From positions 1 through 53,031 of the forward strand of contig NZ_NFJC01000020.1 in the NCBI RefSeq assembly GCF_002159665.1: 53,031 nt of DNA. The letters are read 5' to 3'. The position numbers and the translations under genes are program-made. Of the stretch, positions 44,528 through 53,031 are shown piece after piece. Under the pieces are notes generated by a model, which was given only the letters and a program-made list of their open reading frames with translations, was not told the origin of the DNA and did no database searches. How positions within the stretch are numbered: the stretch's first letter is position 1; the number at the start of each line of letters is the position of its first letter. This DNA comes from Desulfovibrio sp. An276. GTDB lineage: Bacteria; Desulfobacterota; Desulfovibrionia; Desulfovibrionales; Desulfovibrionaceae.

Positions 44528-46650
44528 GTACCGTTCGCGAATTGGTCATAAAGCTGCTTCTTGACGCTTCCGGCCTGAAGTCCGAAGCGGAAAGGTCGCA
44601 GTCACAGCTTGAAGGCATCAGGCGTGCAAGCGAGGAGGTGCAGTCACAGTCTGGCAGCGCCGCCAAGGCTGTCTCTTCTGCTGCCCGTGAAAGTCAGCGC
44701 GCATGGGACGGCATAAACATAAACGGCCCGGTTGCCGCACTTGACCAGTTCGGAAGCACGGCACAAAATGCTGTCGCTGTCCTGATTGACGCCCTTGCCA
44801 GAGTGTCGCGAGCACTGCAGGTGATAGGTTCCGACATTGACAGGGCGACAGGACAGGCACGCAGCGGCTTCACTTCTGCGGCGCGGGCAGCGGACTCCTT
44901 TGGGCGCGAGGTGGGTGACTCCGGAGACAGCGCAGCCAGGGCTCTGCGCAATGCCGGCAGCGCGGCTGACAAGGCTGGGAAGCAGATTCAGGAGGCCGCG
45001 CAGGATGGCGCTTCCGCCTGGGACAACCTGAAGGACACTCTGCTTGGAGCGCTTTCCATTGGCGCTGCTGTCGGCGGGGCAATGAACTTTGTCGAGCAGA
45101 CGAAGCAGCTTTCCCAGTACTCTTCCCAGCTGGGCATGACAGTCGAACAGTGGCAGGCATGGCAGGGGGCAGGCGAGCAAATGGGCATAGAGGCGCAAGA
45201 CCTCTATGACACATTCAGGGACATGGGCGACTGGACCATCGATATGGTCAAGAACGACTCCGGCCCCTTCAAGGACTTTGCCAAGCAGACCGGCCTGTCC
45301 CTCAAGGACGCAAAGGGCAACATGGTGGACACACAGGAAGCCCTGTTGCGCCTCTCTGATGCTGTGCAGGGGATGAAACCGGACGAGGCCACCGGCTGGC
45401 TGACCCAGATGGGCGTGGATGCCACGAGTATTTCTCTCATTCTCAAGGGTCGCAAGGCCATCGAGGGCCTTGTGGCGGAGATGAGGGAGAAGGCTGTCTA
45501 CGACAAGCGAGACCTTGAGAACTCCGCCAGGCTGCAGGCAGCCTGGCAAAACGTCACCCGTGTGTTCCAGCGTCTCACTGCCACAGGCCTTGATCTGCTT
45601 GCGCCTGCCATAGAGTGGATTTCACAGAAGTCCGAGGCGTTCTTCAAGTACGTCAAGGAAAACGGCGAGTCTGTCCAGACAATCTTTGTCACGATTGGCA
45701 CTGTCATAAGCACGGCTGTCATCCCGAAGCTTGTCCGCATGGGCGCTGCGGCGTGGGCAAGCCTTGGACCCTTTGCGCTCATACCCGCCGCAATCATGGC
45801 AATCGGCGTTGCCATTGACGACCTCATGGTCTGGCTTGAGGGTGGCACGTCCGCATTTGGCGAGTTCTGGTCGCTCTTTGGGACGCCGGAAGAAGTCTCC
45901 TCCATGCTGAAGCAGGCCCTTGCCGGTCTGGAGGCGGCCTTTGATGCAGTAGGCGAGGTAGCCGGCCTTGTGGCGAATGCCGTCCTTGGCTATTGGGAGC
46001 TGGTCAAGAGCACTATCAGCGGGCTTGTGGAAGTCATTGGCGGCGTGGTGACAGCTTTCAAGGGGCTCTTCACCGGAGACTGGAACACTGTCCTTTCCGG
46101 CCTGGACGCGGTGAAGAAGGGTCTTGGGGCTGTTGGCGACGTTGTGAGCGCCGTTGCTGGCAAAATCATGGACTCGTTTGGCAAGTTCTTTGGCTGGATT
46201 GCCGACAAGCTGGCGGGCCTTGTGCCCGACTGGCTGAAAGACCTGATTTCGGGCGACCACAAGGAAGGCAGACGCCTGGACGCGGATTCTCTTGAAACCG
46301 ATGTGATTGAGCAGTCCAAAAAGGCTGCGGCTTCCGGACGCGGGCCAACCTTCACAAGCGACAGGGAGAAAACTGCTTCACTTCCGCAGCCAACGCTGAC
46401 AGCACGCCCCGGAGAGACCGGGAGCATGCAGCAGGCTTTGGGCGAAGGCAGAACTTTCGCTGCCGGGCAGGCCGCTGCAAAGGGTGGCACATCCGTGACC
46501 ACGAACAACAATCAGCGGACCATTACCCAGACCAACAACATCAACATCACTACGCAGTCGGACAATCCGGATGGCATAGCTCAGGCAACGAGCAACGCCA
46601 TCAATCCACGGACAACCGCCACAGAGTCGGACACCGGCATAGGGGTTTAG
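44524..46650 (+). CDS. Tail tape measure protein
   Basis: A 708-residue protein starting at GTG 44524 (GTGA overlap). It has an Ala/Ser-rich helical coiled-coil N-terminus (RSQSQLEGIRRASEEVQSQS), a hydrophobic segment at about 380-440 (PFALIPAAIMAIGVAIDDLM) and an Asn/Thr-rich tail (TSVTTNNNQRTITQTNNINI). Tape length sets tail length; 708 residues implies a moderately short tail. It is the longest gene in the late region. Confidence 0.88.
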   Translation: MSTVRELVIKLLLDASGLKSEAERSQSQLEGIRRASEEVQSQSGSAAKAVSSAARESQRAWDGININGPVAALDQFGSTAQNAVAVLIDALARVSRALQVIGSDIDRATGQARSGFTSAARAADSFGREVGDSGDSAARALRNAGSAADKAGKQIQEAAQDGASAWDNLKDTLLGALSIGAAVGGAMNFVEQTKQLSQYSSQLGMTVEQWQAWQGAGEQMGIEAQDLYDTFRDMGDWTIDMVKNDSGPFKDFAKQTGLSLKDAKGNMVDTQEALLRLSDAVQGMKPDEATGWLTQMGVDATSISLILKGRKAIEGLVAEMREKAVYDKRDLENSARLQAAWQNVTRVFQRLTATGLDLLAPAIEWISQKSEAFFKYVKENGESVQTIFVTIGTVISTAVIPKLVRMGAAAWASLGPFALIPAAIMAIGVAIDDLMVWLEGGTSAFGEFWSLFGTPEEVSSMLKQALAGLEAAFDAVGEVAGLVANAVLGYWELVKSTISGLVEVIGGVVTAFKGLFTGDWNTVLSGLDAVKKGLGAVGDVVSAVAGKIMDSFGKFFGWIADKLAGLVPDWLKDLISGDHKEGRRLDADSLETDVIEQSKKAAASGRGPTFTSDREKTASLPQPTLTARPGETGSMQQALGEGRTFAAGQAAAKGGTSVTTNNNQRTITQTNNINITTQSDNPDGIAQATSNAINPRTTATESDTGIGV

Positions 46651-46653
46651 GGC

Positions 46654-47217
46654 ATGCCTTTGTTTGCGACAAGTCTTCACGGAAACTGGTCCCTGTACAA
46701 GTCTGATGGCGCTCAGGCTGTGCCTTTCGACACGTTCTTTTCCCTGGACGTGGCTGCGGATGGCAAGGTTACGACATACCCTGTCGAGCCCAACAGCTTC
46801 TTTGCCTACAACAAGGTGCAGTCTCCCAATGTCATCAACGTGACCCTTGGCTTGTCTGGAGGAACGGCAGACCGCAAGGCTGTCATTGAGGCGCTCACAG
46901 AGCTTTCCAAAAGCACCGAGCTTTTGTCTGTTGTTACGCCCGAAAAGACCTTCACGAACTACTCCCTTGAGAGCTTTGACTACACCCGTTCTGTGGGCGA
47001 TGGCGTGGACCGTCTCAAGGTCAACCTGCGGCTTGTCGAGGTCAAGCAGGTGTCTTCCGAGTATTCCAACGAGACGATCAAGTCTCCCAAGAACGCGTCG
47101 GATGGGAAAACCGTGAGTTCGGGCAAGAAGGCAACCGATGGAGCGTCCGCCAAGGCAGAGGCCACAGCCGAGAAGAAGCAGCCCCGCAAGAGCATAGCCG
47201 CAGGCTTGTTCGGGTAG
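46654..47217 (+). CDS. Baseplate protein after the tape measure
   Basis: A 187-residue protein starting MPLFATSLHGNWSLYKSDGA. Beta-rich N-terminus (NVINVTLGLSGGTADRKAVI), then LKVNLRLVEVKQVSSEYSNE and a Lys/Ala-rich tail (SSGKKATDGASAKAEATAEK). By position it is an initiator-complex or Dit-like protein at the tail tip. The family is inferred. Confidence 0.65.
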   Translation: MPLFATSLHGNWSLYKSDGAQAVPFDTFFSLDVAADGKVTTYPVEPNSFFAYNKVQSPNVINVTLGLSGGTADRKAVIEALTELSKSTELLSVVTPEKTFTNYSLESFDYTRSVGDGVDRLKVNLRLVEVKQVSSEYSNETIKSPKNASDGKTVSSGKKATDGASAKAEATAEKKQPRKSIAAGLFG

Positions 47218-47227
47218 GAGGAAGACA

Positions 47228-47581
47228 GTGGAGACGATTCCTGTCAGCGCAATTGCGAACCAGAGCTTTCAGGTTGTCCTTGGGGACCAGGACTGCTCCT
47301 TTCGGCTGTACACACGGCCAGAGCGTGCGGGTGGTCCTCTGCGTCTCTACATGGATTTGTATGTGGGCGAGACAGCCATATTTTACGGTGCCCTGTGCAA
47401 GGACGGCGTGCTGTTGCCTCTGTCCGGCTACATGGCCTTTGAAGGTGGTCTTCTCTTTGTAGACATGGAAGGCAGCGAGGACCCCGAATACACAGGACTC
47501 GGGGACAGGTGGAACCTGCTTTATCTGACTCAGACAGAGGCCGACGCCTACCGCAGCGGCGAATATGTGGGGAGGAGCTGA
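47228..47581 (+). CDS. DUF6983-like baseplate protein
   Basis: A 117-residue protein starting at GTG 47228. VVLGDQDCSFRLYTRPERAG, LRLYMDLYVGETAIFYGALC and RWNLLYLTQTEADAYRSG match a small beta protein often between tape measure and hub (DUF6983 type). GGAGGAAGA lies upstream. Confidence 0.7.
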   Translation: METIPVSAIANQSFQVVLGDQDCSFRLYTRPERAGGPLRLYMDLYVGETAIFYGALCKDGVLLPLSGYMAFEGGLLFVDMEGSEDPEYTGLGDRWNLLYLTQTEADAYRSGEYVGRS

Positions 47582-47582
47582 T

Positions 47583-48527
47583 ATGCCACAGAGCTTTTCC
47601 GTCAAGATGCTGGAGGCCAGGATTACCCTGGCTGAAGGTGGCTTCGACCCTGGCACGGGCCAGAGCGTCAACACCAAGATTTTCCGCCTTGGCATGGATG
47701 CCGAGATTTCCAAGCCCGGCGGCAAGGAAAAGAACAAGTGCACGCTGAAGATCTACAACATGCGGCTGTCCGACATGGAAACCCTGACCACGCTGGCCTT
47801 CGACCCTCTGGCTGTGAAAAAGAACCGCCTGACACTGCTGGCCGGTGACGGGACTACCATGTCACAGGTATTCCAGGGCGACATAACAAGCGCTGTTCCT
47901 TCCTTCTCCGGAGACGCAAGCTCCATCTTCGAGATACAGGCGATCACGGGTTACGTCGCTACAGTGACACCGAAGGAGACTCTGACAGGTGAAGGCAGCC
48001 AGGATGTGGCGCAGATGCTGCAACGCCTTGCCCAGCAAATGGGACTGACCTTCAAGAACCGTGGCGTGGAAGGCGTCAAGCTTCGTAATGTGGCCTTTGT
48101 TGGTGGAGCCCACGAGCAGGCCAAGGAGATTGCCGAAGCGGCGCGCATTCAGATGATTCTGGACGACGACGAGATGATCATAGGTCCTCAGGGCAAGCTG
48201 CGCTCAGACGATGCCGAAGGTTCGACACCTGTGCTGCGAGGCGAGTCGGAAGGCAAGCGTGCCACAGGCCTCATTGGCTTCCCCTCCTTTGACGCAAAGG
48301 GCATTGCCTGCCGCTGCTACTATGAACCCAGGCTGCAGATAGGCGGCCCTGTACGCATCGAAAGCATTGTTCCCAAGGCGTCCGGCCTGTGGAGAGTGAC
48401 TTCGCTTTCCCACAGTCTGCAGGCCAACCACGGGCAGGCAGCCAAATGGGAGACGAGCTTCAAGGCGACATACCCCAATCAGGAAGACAAGGATGGAACC
48501 AAGGTCAAGAAGGCAAAGGAGGGATAG
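47583..48527 (+). CDS. Baseplate hub protein
   Basis: A 314-residue protein starting MPQSFSVKMLEARITLAEGG. It has repeated beta-tube strands (CTLKIYNMRLSDMETLTTLA, then VFQGDITSAVPSFSGDASS) and ends GLWRVTSLSHSLQANHGQAA. This is the layout of gp27/gpD-like hubs that hold the spike. It directly precedes the spike gene with no gap. Confidence 0.75.
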   Translation: MPQSFSVKMLEARITLAEGGFDPGTGQSVNTKIFRLGMDAEISKPGGKEKNKCTLKIYNMRLSDMETLTTLAFDPLAVKKNRLTLLAGDGTTMSQVFQGDITSAVPSFSGDASSIFEIQAITGYVATVTPKETLTGEGSQDVAQMLQRLAQQMGLTFKNRGVEGVKLRNVAFVGGAHEQAKEIAEAARIQMILDDDEMIIGPQGKLRSDDAEGSTPVLRGESEGKRATGLIGFPSFDAKGIACRCYYEPRLQIGGPVRIESIVPKASGLWRVTSLSHSLQANHGQAAKWETSFKATYPNQEDKDGTKVKKAKEG

Positions 48528-49208
48528 ATGGCAGAGCAGATAGTCAAAGGGCAGCAGGATTTCAACACGGATGCCAGCCAGTACAATGCGGAGAACTTCC
48601 ACATCCGCCAGGAAATAAACAAGATCAACACAGCGGAGCCTGCTACTGTCGGATCTGTTTCCGGTGGAGGTGTTGCCAAAAGTGGCACTGTGTCCGCCAC
48701 ACCCATTGTCAATCTTGTCACCGGCACAGGCGAGGGCATGCAGCAGTCTCCGCTGTTCACCATCCCGTACTTTCGCTACCAGGGAGGAGAGAACGCTTTC
48801 ATTGTGGACCCCAAGCCCGAGGATGTTGGCCTCAACGTCTACGCCATGCGGGACACAGAGGTCATGAAGGAAGGTGACGGCTCTCCCTGCAACCCCGGTT
48901 CGGCACGGCGCTATTCCAAGGGAGACGGGTTCTTCTTTTCCGGTTTTCTCGGCAAGCAGCCCCGTCGTTATGTCATGATCGACGATGAGGGCATCACACT
49001 GGATGACGGCGCAGGTGGAAAGATTGAGCTGAAGGCCGGCAAGCTCACAATCACAGCGCCCAACGGTGTGACCATTGATACGCCTGAAACAACCCTCACA
49101 GGGCAGGTCAGGGCAGAAGGAAACATGACAGCAGGACAGATTTCCATGCAGAGCCACAGGCACACCGGTGTCGAGGCCGGACCGGATACGTCGGGAGGAC
49201 CTGTGTAA
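48528..49208 (+). CDS. Baseplate spike protein, Gp138_N/gpV-like
   Basis: A 226-residue protein. An OB-fold-like domain (TPIVNLVTGTGEGMQQSPLF, then FIVDPKPEDVGLNVYAMRDT, DGFFFSGFLGKQPRRYVMID) is followed by a beta-helix (GGKIELKAGKLTITAPNGVT). The tip SHRHTGVEAGPDTSGGP has the His-x-His that binds iron in P2 gpV and phi92 gp138. It punctures the outer membrane. Confidence 0.87.
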   Translation: MAEQIVKGQQDFNTDASQYNAENFHIRQEINKINTAEPATVGSVSGGGVAKSGTVSATPIVNLVTGTGEGMQQSPLFTIPYFRYQGGENAFIVDPKPEDVGLNVYAMRDTEVMKEGDGSPCNPGSARRYSKGDGFFFSGFLGKQPRRYVMIDDEGITLDDGAGGKIELKAGKLTITAPNGVTIDTPETTLTGQVRAEGNMTAGQISMQSHRHTGVEAGPDTSGGPV

Positions 49209-49555
49209 TGGACAGCCTGAAGTTAACTGAGGATTGGGATTTGGCGCTCACGGTTGGAGGCAGCCTTGCCATTGTGTCCGGCGCGGAACGTGTTGCCCAG
49301 GACGTGGCCTGCTACGAGCGTACCTTCTACGGTGAACCGTACTATGCGGCGGAAGACGGCGTGCCATATCTCGACAATGAGCTGGCAGCGCTGCCACCGG
49401 AAGAGCTGGTAACAACACGAGCCAATGAGAGGGCGTTGCAGGTGCCCGGTGTGACAGACGCGAGCACAACGCTGACCGAGTTTGCCAGACGTGTGCTGCA
49501 TGGAGATATTGCGGTCACAACCGACGACGGGGGAGTGGTCAATGTGTCCTTCTAG
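49208..49555 (+). CDS. gpW/gp25-like baseplate wedge protein
   Basis: A 115-residue protein. GGSLAIVSGAERVAQDVACY, then YAAEDGVPYLDNELAALPPE and VPGVTDASTTLTEFARRVLH, fit the gp25/gpW-type wedge (DUF2634-like). It starts 1 base before the spike stop and overlaps baseplate J by 14 bases. Confidence 0.8.
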   Translation: MDSLKLTEDWDLALTVGGSLAIVSGAERVAQDVACYERTFYGEPYYAAEDGVPYLDNELAALPPEELVTTRANERALQVPGVTDASTTLTEFARRVLHGDIAVTTDDGGVVNVSF

Positions 49556-50786
49556 TATCGAGTTTACGCCACAGGGGCCTGTCGCACCTGACAGCCAGAC
49601 AGTCCTTGAGGCGCAGCAGGAGATATGGCAGGCGGCCTTCAACAATCGCCTGAACCTGGATCCGGCTACGCCACAGGGGCAGCTTATGGCGTCCCTTGCC
49701 GCAATCGTGCAGGACAAGAATGCACAGCTTCTTTACCTGGCAAACATGTTCAACCCTGCCACGGCGGAAGGTGTTTTCCAGGACGCCCTCGCTGCCATCT
49801 ACTTCCTTGACCGGCAGGCGGCCATGCCAACGGTGGTGCAGGTCACATGCACAGGTCTCGCAGGCGTGATCATCGCGGGTGCGGATACGAGCGACGAGCC
49901 CGCGCGCGTGCGCACGGAAAGCAGCATCGAGCTCTACTGCCAGACTACCGGCACCATCCCGGCGAGCGGCTCCATCGTACTGCCCTTTGCCTGTGTAGAG
50001 ACAGGTCCCATCGAGGTGGAAGCCAACTCCGTCACCACCATCGTGCAGGCGCAACCCGGCTGGGACACAGTATCCAATGAGACGGCCGGCGTGCTCGGTC
50101 GCGACGTGGAAAGCCAGCGGGAGTTTGAGGAACGAAGGTTTCAGTCCGTGGCGCTCAACAGCAGATCCATGCTGGCAAGCGTGTACGCAAGGGTGGGCAA
50201 CATTGACGGAGTGATCGACCTGTTGGCCCGACAGAACAGGACCAGCGAGCCGATTACGGACAACGGCGTGACACTCAAGCCGCATTCTGTGTATGTGGCT
50301 GTACTTGGCGGGAAGGATGCAGAAATTGCCGAAGCCCTGTACAACTCTGTTTCTGGAGGCTGTGACTACAACGGCAACACGGAACACGAGTATGCGGACC
50401 CAGTGACAGGCGCCCAGGAGACCATTCTTTTTGAGCGTCCTGTCGAGGTTGCCTTCGAAATACATGTCTACGTACGCAGGACACCCAGCACGAGCACGAC
50501 TGTCCTGGACACCGCCGCGGCCAACGTCTACGCAGACTTCTATGGGGAAGCGTACGAGAACACGAATTCGCTTCAGCACACCCAGGAGAGTGAACGCGTC
50601 CACATCGGAGAAACCGTCTACGCCAGTCGCTTCTACTGCCCTGTCCTGTCTGCCGGCGTGCAGCAGATTGTGGGCATCACTATCGGGCGCAAGGGCGAGG
50701 AGATGGGTAATGTGGTGGAGCTGACCAACGACGAGTATCCCTCGCTCGCCACCGACGACATCTACATCACAGTGGAGGATCGATAA
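49542..50786 (+). CDS. Baseplate J-like protein
   Basis: A 414-residue protein starting MCPSSIEFTPQGPVAPDSQT. Pattern of P2 gpJ/Mu gp47: NLDPATPQGQLMASLAAIVQ, ETGPIEVEANSVTTIVQAQP, SQREFEERRFQSVALNSRSM, SVYARVGNIDGVIDLLARQN and VYVAVLGGKDAEIAEALYNS. It makes the wedge arms that link hub to fibres. Confidence 0.92.
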   Translation: MCPSSIEFTPQGPVAPDSQTVLEAQQEIWQAAFNNRLNLDPATPQGQLMASLAAIVQDKNAQLLYLANMFNPATAEGVFQDALAAIYFLDRQAAMPTVVQVTCTGLAGVIIAGADTSDEPARVRTESSIELYCQTTGTIPASGSIVLPFACVETGPIEVEANSVTTIVQAQPGWDTVSNETAGVLGRDVESQREFEERRFQSVALNSRSMLASVYARVGNIDGVIDLLARQNRTSEPITDNGVTLKPHSVYVAVLGGKDAEIAEALYNSVSGGCDYNGNTEHEYADPVTGAQETILFERPVEVAFEIHVYVRRTPSTSTTVLDTAAANVYADFYGEAYENTNSLQHTQESERVHIGETVYASRFYCPVLSAGVQQIVGITIGRKGEEMGNVVELTNDEYPSLATDDIYITVEDR

Positions 50787-51340
50787 TGGCAACCTACGAG
50801 TATCAACCCCGCACGGGCGAGCTTTCAGGCGACGAGTTCGAAGCACAGACAGAGGCCTTTCTCAACGATCTCGACCAGCGCATCACGGCCTTCCTCGGCC
50901 AGTACGCGAGCGCCATCGCCGAAGTGAACCTGCGACTGGGCAATCTTGAAGGGCAGATGCAGGGGGCGCTCACGACGCTTGGTTCCCTGGGTGTGCGCAT
51001 GGATGACGCCGAAGCTGCTATCCAGAAACTGCAGACAAGGGCAAACGGGCACGACCAATCTATCAGCGCCATCAATTCGGACATCAATGGCATTAACCAG
51101 GACATTACGGCCATTGAGAACAGCATTGACACGATAGAGGACAGCATCTCGAACATCCAGGACACGCTGGACGTTGTGAATGCAAATCTGCCTCCCAACG
51201 GTCTCATCTCGCTTGTGAACACGACTGGCAATCTGCCTACTGGCTGGGTGGCGTGTGACGGCACAGACGGCACGCCTGACTTGTCTGCCTATGCGACAAC
51301 ACCTTTGCGCTACGTGCGCAAGGCCGTGGCAGGAGCGTAG
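50786..51340 (+). CDS. Coiled-coil fibre/needle-like protein
   Basis: A 184-residue protein. Residues about 40-135 form an Ile/Asp/Asn heptad coiled coil (SAINSDINGINQDITAIENS). The C-terminal GNLPTGWVACDGTDGTPDLS is the conserved motif of the phage tail collar domain, here cut to about 30 residues. It lies between baseplate J and I. It could be a short fibre or a trimeric connector. Confidence 0.68.
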   Translation: MATYEYQPRTGELSGDEFEAQTEAFLNDLDQRITAFLGQYASAIAEVNLRLGNLEGQMQGALTTLGSLGVRMDDAEAAIQKLQTRANGHDQSISAINSDINGINQDITAIENSIDTIEDSISNIQDTLDVVNANLPPNGLISLVNTTGNLPTGWVACDGTDGTPDLSAYATTPLRYVRKAVAGA

Positions 51341-51342
51341 CC

Positions 51343-52119
51343 ATGCCCGTCGAAGGCGACCTCATTCTCTGGACGCCCTCCACATGGAAGGGGCTGAGCT
51401 TCCGCAAGAGTCGGAACATCAGGGCAGTCCGCAATATCCGCCGAGGCGTCAGCTTTCCTCTGACAGTCATCAGCCAGTACGAGCATTCCCGCTCTCTGAG
51501 GATGCTCCTCCAGGGCGAGGAGTTCGCCATCAATCCTGTGTGGAGCATGGCCGATTTCTGGGCAAAGGTCTTCCACCCCCGAACGGCCATAGGCTGGGGC
51601 CTCGACTGCTGGGCTCGTATCGTGGGCATATCACGGACGCTTCAGCTCAAGGGACTTGACGACTGGTTCGGTTTCTTCGGCGGCGGCTATCAGCCATTCG
51701 GGCAAGCTCCTTTCTACGACCCTGAAGGTACATCGTCCTATACCATGGATGACCTGAACCTTCGCAAAGCTGTCTTTTTCAAGGCGGCCATCAACATCAC
51801 CAACGGCACGCTTGCCAGTCTCAACCGCATCATGAGCGAGTTCTACAGAGACAGGGGCGAGGTCATGGTCATCCATGTGAGCACCATGAGGATTCGTTTC
51901 CTGTTCACCTTCGAACTTACCGACGAGGAGCGCGCCATGATCCTGCGGGAGGATATTCCTCCTGTACCTGCAGGCGTCGGATACGAAGTAATGACACTGA
52001 ACCCGGAAGGCGTATTTGGATTCGCCGGCTCCGGACTGCAACCTTTCAATCACGGGACCTTCGTCCCTGCCAATGGAGTACCAACAAATGCCTATTCCGT
52101 CTCAACCCCCAAGGCTTGA
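51343..52119 (+). CDS. DUF2612/gpI-like baseplate protein
   Basis: A 258-residue protein. RSLRMLLQGEEFAINPVWSM, then WGLDCWARIVGISRTLQLKG, RKAVFFKAAINITNGTLASL and MILREDIPPVPAGVGYEVM fit DUF2612 baseplate proteins. They bridge gpJ and fibre. The end overlaps the fibre gene by 32 bases. Confidence 0.83.
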   Translation: MPVEGDLILWTPSTWKGLSFRKSRNIRAVRNIRRGVSFPLTVISQYEHSRSLRMLLQGEEFAINPVWSMADFWAKVFHPRTAIGWGLDCWARIVGISRTLQLKGLDDWFGFFGGGYQPFGQAPFYDPEGTSSYTMDDLNLRKAVFFKAAINITNGTLASLNRIMSEFYRDRGEVMVIHVSTMRIRFLFTFELTDEERAMILREDIPPVPAGVGYEVMTLNPEGVFGFAGSGLQPFNHGTFVPANGVPTNAYSVSTPKA

Positions 52120-53031
52120 AAATGTCATCGGCAATCAGGCTGATGTCTTCACGATTCCAGAGAAAACCCCGGAAGGCACCTCCGCTCTCTCCTACCAGTC
52201 CGGCTGGCCCGCAAGGTCTGCCACGGCATTGAGCGCCGGCGGTGTTCCTCCGCAGAGGGAATATTTCAATGCCGTCAACAAGCTGCTTTCTCAGCATGTA
52301 TTCTTCCAGCAGTCCGGTTCCCTGTACCAATGGAACAACCAGAACAACTACCTGCAGGGCGCCCATATCCTTGGCGCCAATGGCAAAGAGTATGTGGCCG
52401 TGCAGGCGAGTGGCCCGGACTCAGGCGGAGCGCAGGACCCCACTCAGGACACAGAAGGCACCTATTGGACTTCTGCCGGCTCTTCTGTTGCCGCCGCTGG
52501 CGGCGGTCTTGAAATCGGGGAAGATGGCAAGCTGTACGTCGCCAAGCTGAAGACGCCCCGTGCCATTGACGGCGTGAACTTTGACGGCAGTGAACCCATA
52601 ACCCGCTTTGCACAATGTTCTACTGCAGCCGGAACCGCAGCCAAGACAGTCACCGTGAACAATTTCACTCTGGTCGAAGGCGCGACAATCATGGTCCTGT
52701 TCAACAACACGAACACGGCCAGCTCTCCCACTCTGAACGTATCCGGTACAGGCGCAAAGCCCATTCAGTGGCGCAAGGAGGGCGTTTCTCCAGAGTGGCT
52801 TGCAGCCAACAGGTTGTACGCCCTCACGTACACCGGTACTGCCTGGCAGATCCAGGGCGACATTACCGAGGCCTGCATCCAAGACGGCGGCGGCCTGTCC
52901 GTTGACGAGGACGGCAAGCTGTTTGTGGACTTTGACAGCATGCCCACCGACAAGTTTGAGGCGATGCTCAAATCTATCCGTGTTCCCATATGGTTGGCGG
53001 CCAATAAGGCGTTTTACGTAAACCAGGCGAC
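52088..53031 (+). CDS. Tail fibre protein, 5' part (continues past the window)
   Basis: The frame starts MPIPSQPPRLENVIGNQADV and stays open to the window end (over 314 codons). TPEGTSALSYQSGWPARSAT, RSxxGGVPPQREYFNAVNKL and YVAVQASGPDSGGAQDPTQD match fibre N-termini that bind the baseplate. Repeats GLEIGEDGKLYVAKLKTP and GLSVDEDGKLFVDFDSMP follow. The receptor-binding end is outside the window. Confidence 0.85.
   Translation, partial: MPIPSQPPRLENVIGNQADVFTIPEKTPEGTSALSYQSGWPARSATALSAGGVPPQREYFNAVNKLLSQHVFFQQSGSLYQWNNQNNYLQGAHILGANGKEYVAVQASGPDSGGAQDPTQDTEGTYWTSAGSSVAAAGGGLEIGEDGKLYVAKLKTPRAIDGVNFDGSEPITRFAQCSTAAGTAAKTVTVNNFTLVEGATIMVLFNNTNTASSPTLNVSGTGAKPIQWRKEGVSPEWLAANRLYALTYTGTAWQIQGDITEACIQDGGGLSVDEDGKLFVDFDSMPTDKFEAMLKSIRVPIWLAANKAFYVNQA

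Noticed and set aside
49539..50846. Long minus frame opposite baseplate J
   Set aside because: Antisense shadow of a clear gpJ homologue in a GC-rich gene.

Overview
This window looks like the left end and most of an integrated temperate phage in a Desulfovibrionaceae-type host. The host assignment is an inference from a Ros/MucR-type regulator, the high G+C content and a fragment that resembles the tail of an anaerobic ribonucleotide reductase. About 2.8 kb of chromosome comes first: a MucR-like regulator, a secreted SMP-30-type beta-propeller protein and a DUF4116 fragment that starts in mid-repeat. The fragment abuts the phage integrase, so the left junction is probably near 2825-2870. The right junction is not in the window; the last gene, a tail fibre gene, runs off the end.

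The leftward (minus-strand) block runs from about 14.7 kb down to the integrase at 2.9 kb. It carries small zinc-ribbon and unknown proteins, a Sak4-like RecA-fold ATPase, an SSB-like protein with an acidic tip, a Cas4/RecB-like nuclease, a C5-cytosine methyltransferase with a second gene nested in another frame, an HU protein, a chain of ATGA-coupled small genes, and the integrase. Several genes are separated by GC-rich hairpins. One 550-bp gap is a non-coding tract with a 5-bp CC/GG period.

The control region is at 14.8-17.7 kb. A repressor-like gene (minus) and a Cro-like gene (plus) diverge around copies of the half-site ATTAGCA. The same perfect operator lies between the -35 and -10 boxes of the putative leftward promoter at 14.78 kb. 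A stand-alone HSDR_N nuclease and a small conserved protein sit between these promoters as possible accessory cargo.

The rightward block (17.4-30 kb) holds a ribbon-helix-helix protein, a three-part Rha/KilAC antirepressor, a replication initiator whose gene contains helically phased ATGCAAA iterons, a probable helicase loader, a VRR-NUC nuclease, an endonuclease-like insertion that accompanies a broken and a complete copy of a MazG-like gene, ThyX and many small proteins. The lysis cassette follows: GH108 endolysin, overlapping Rz/Rz1 spanins and two membrane proteins.

The late region opens with an AT-rich island that starts inside a ParB-like gene, covers a GT-A-like glycosyltransferase and ends inside the small terminase gene. 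Next come the large terminase, DUF1073 portal, MuF-type head protein, DUF2213 protease/scaffold with a strong internal start, a decoration protein, DUF2184 capsid, head-tail connectors, DUF3383 sheath, tube, tail chaperones with a canonical T_TTT_TTC -1 frameshift, tape measure, baseplate proteins, spike and fibre. The sheath and baseplate show a contractile tail (myovirus).
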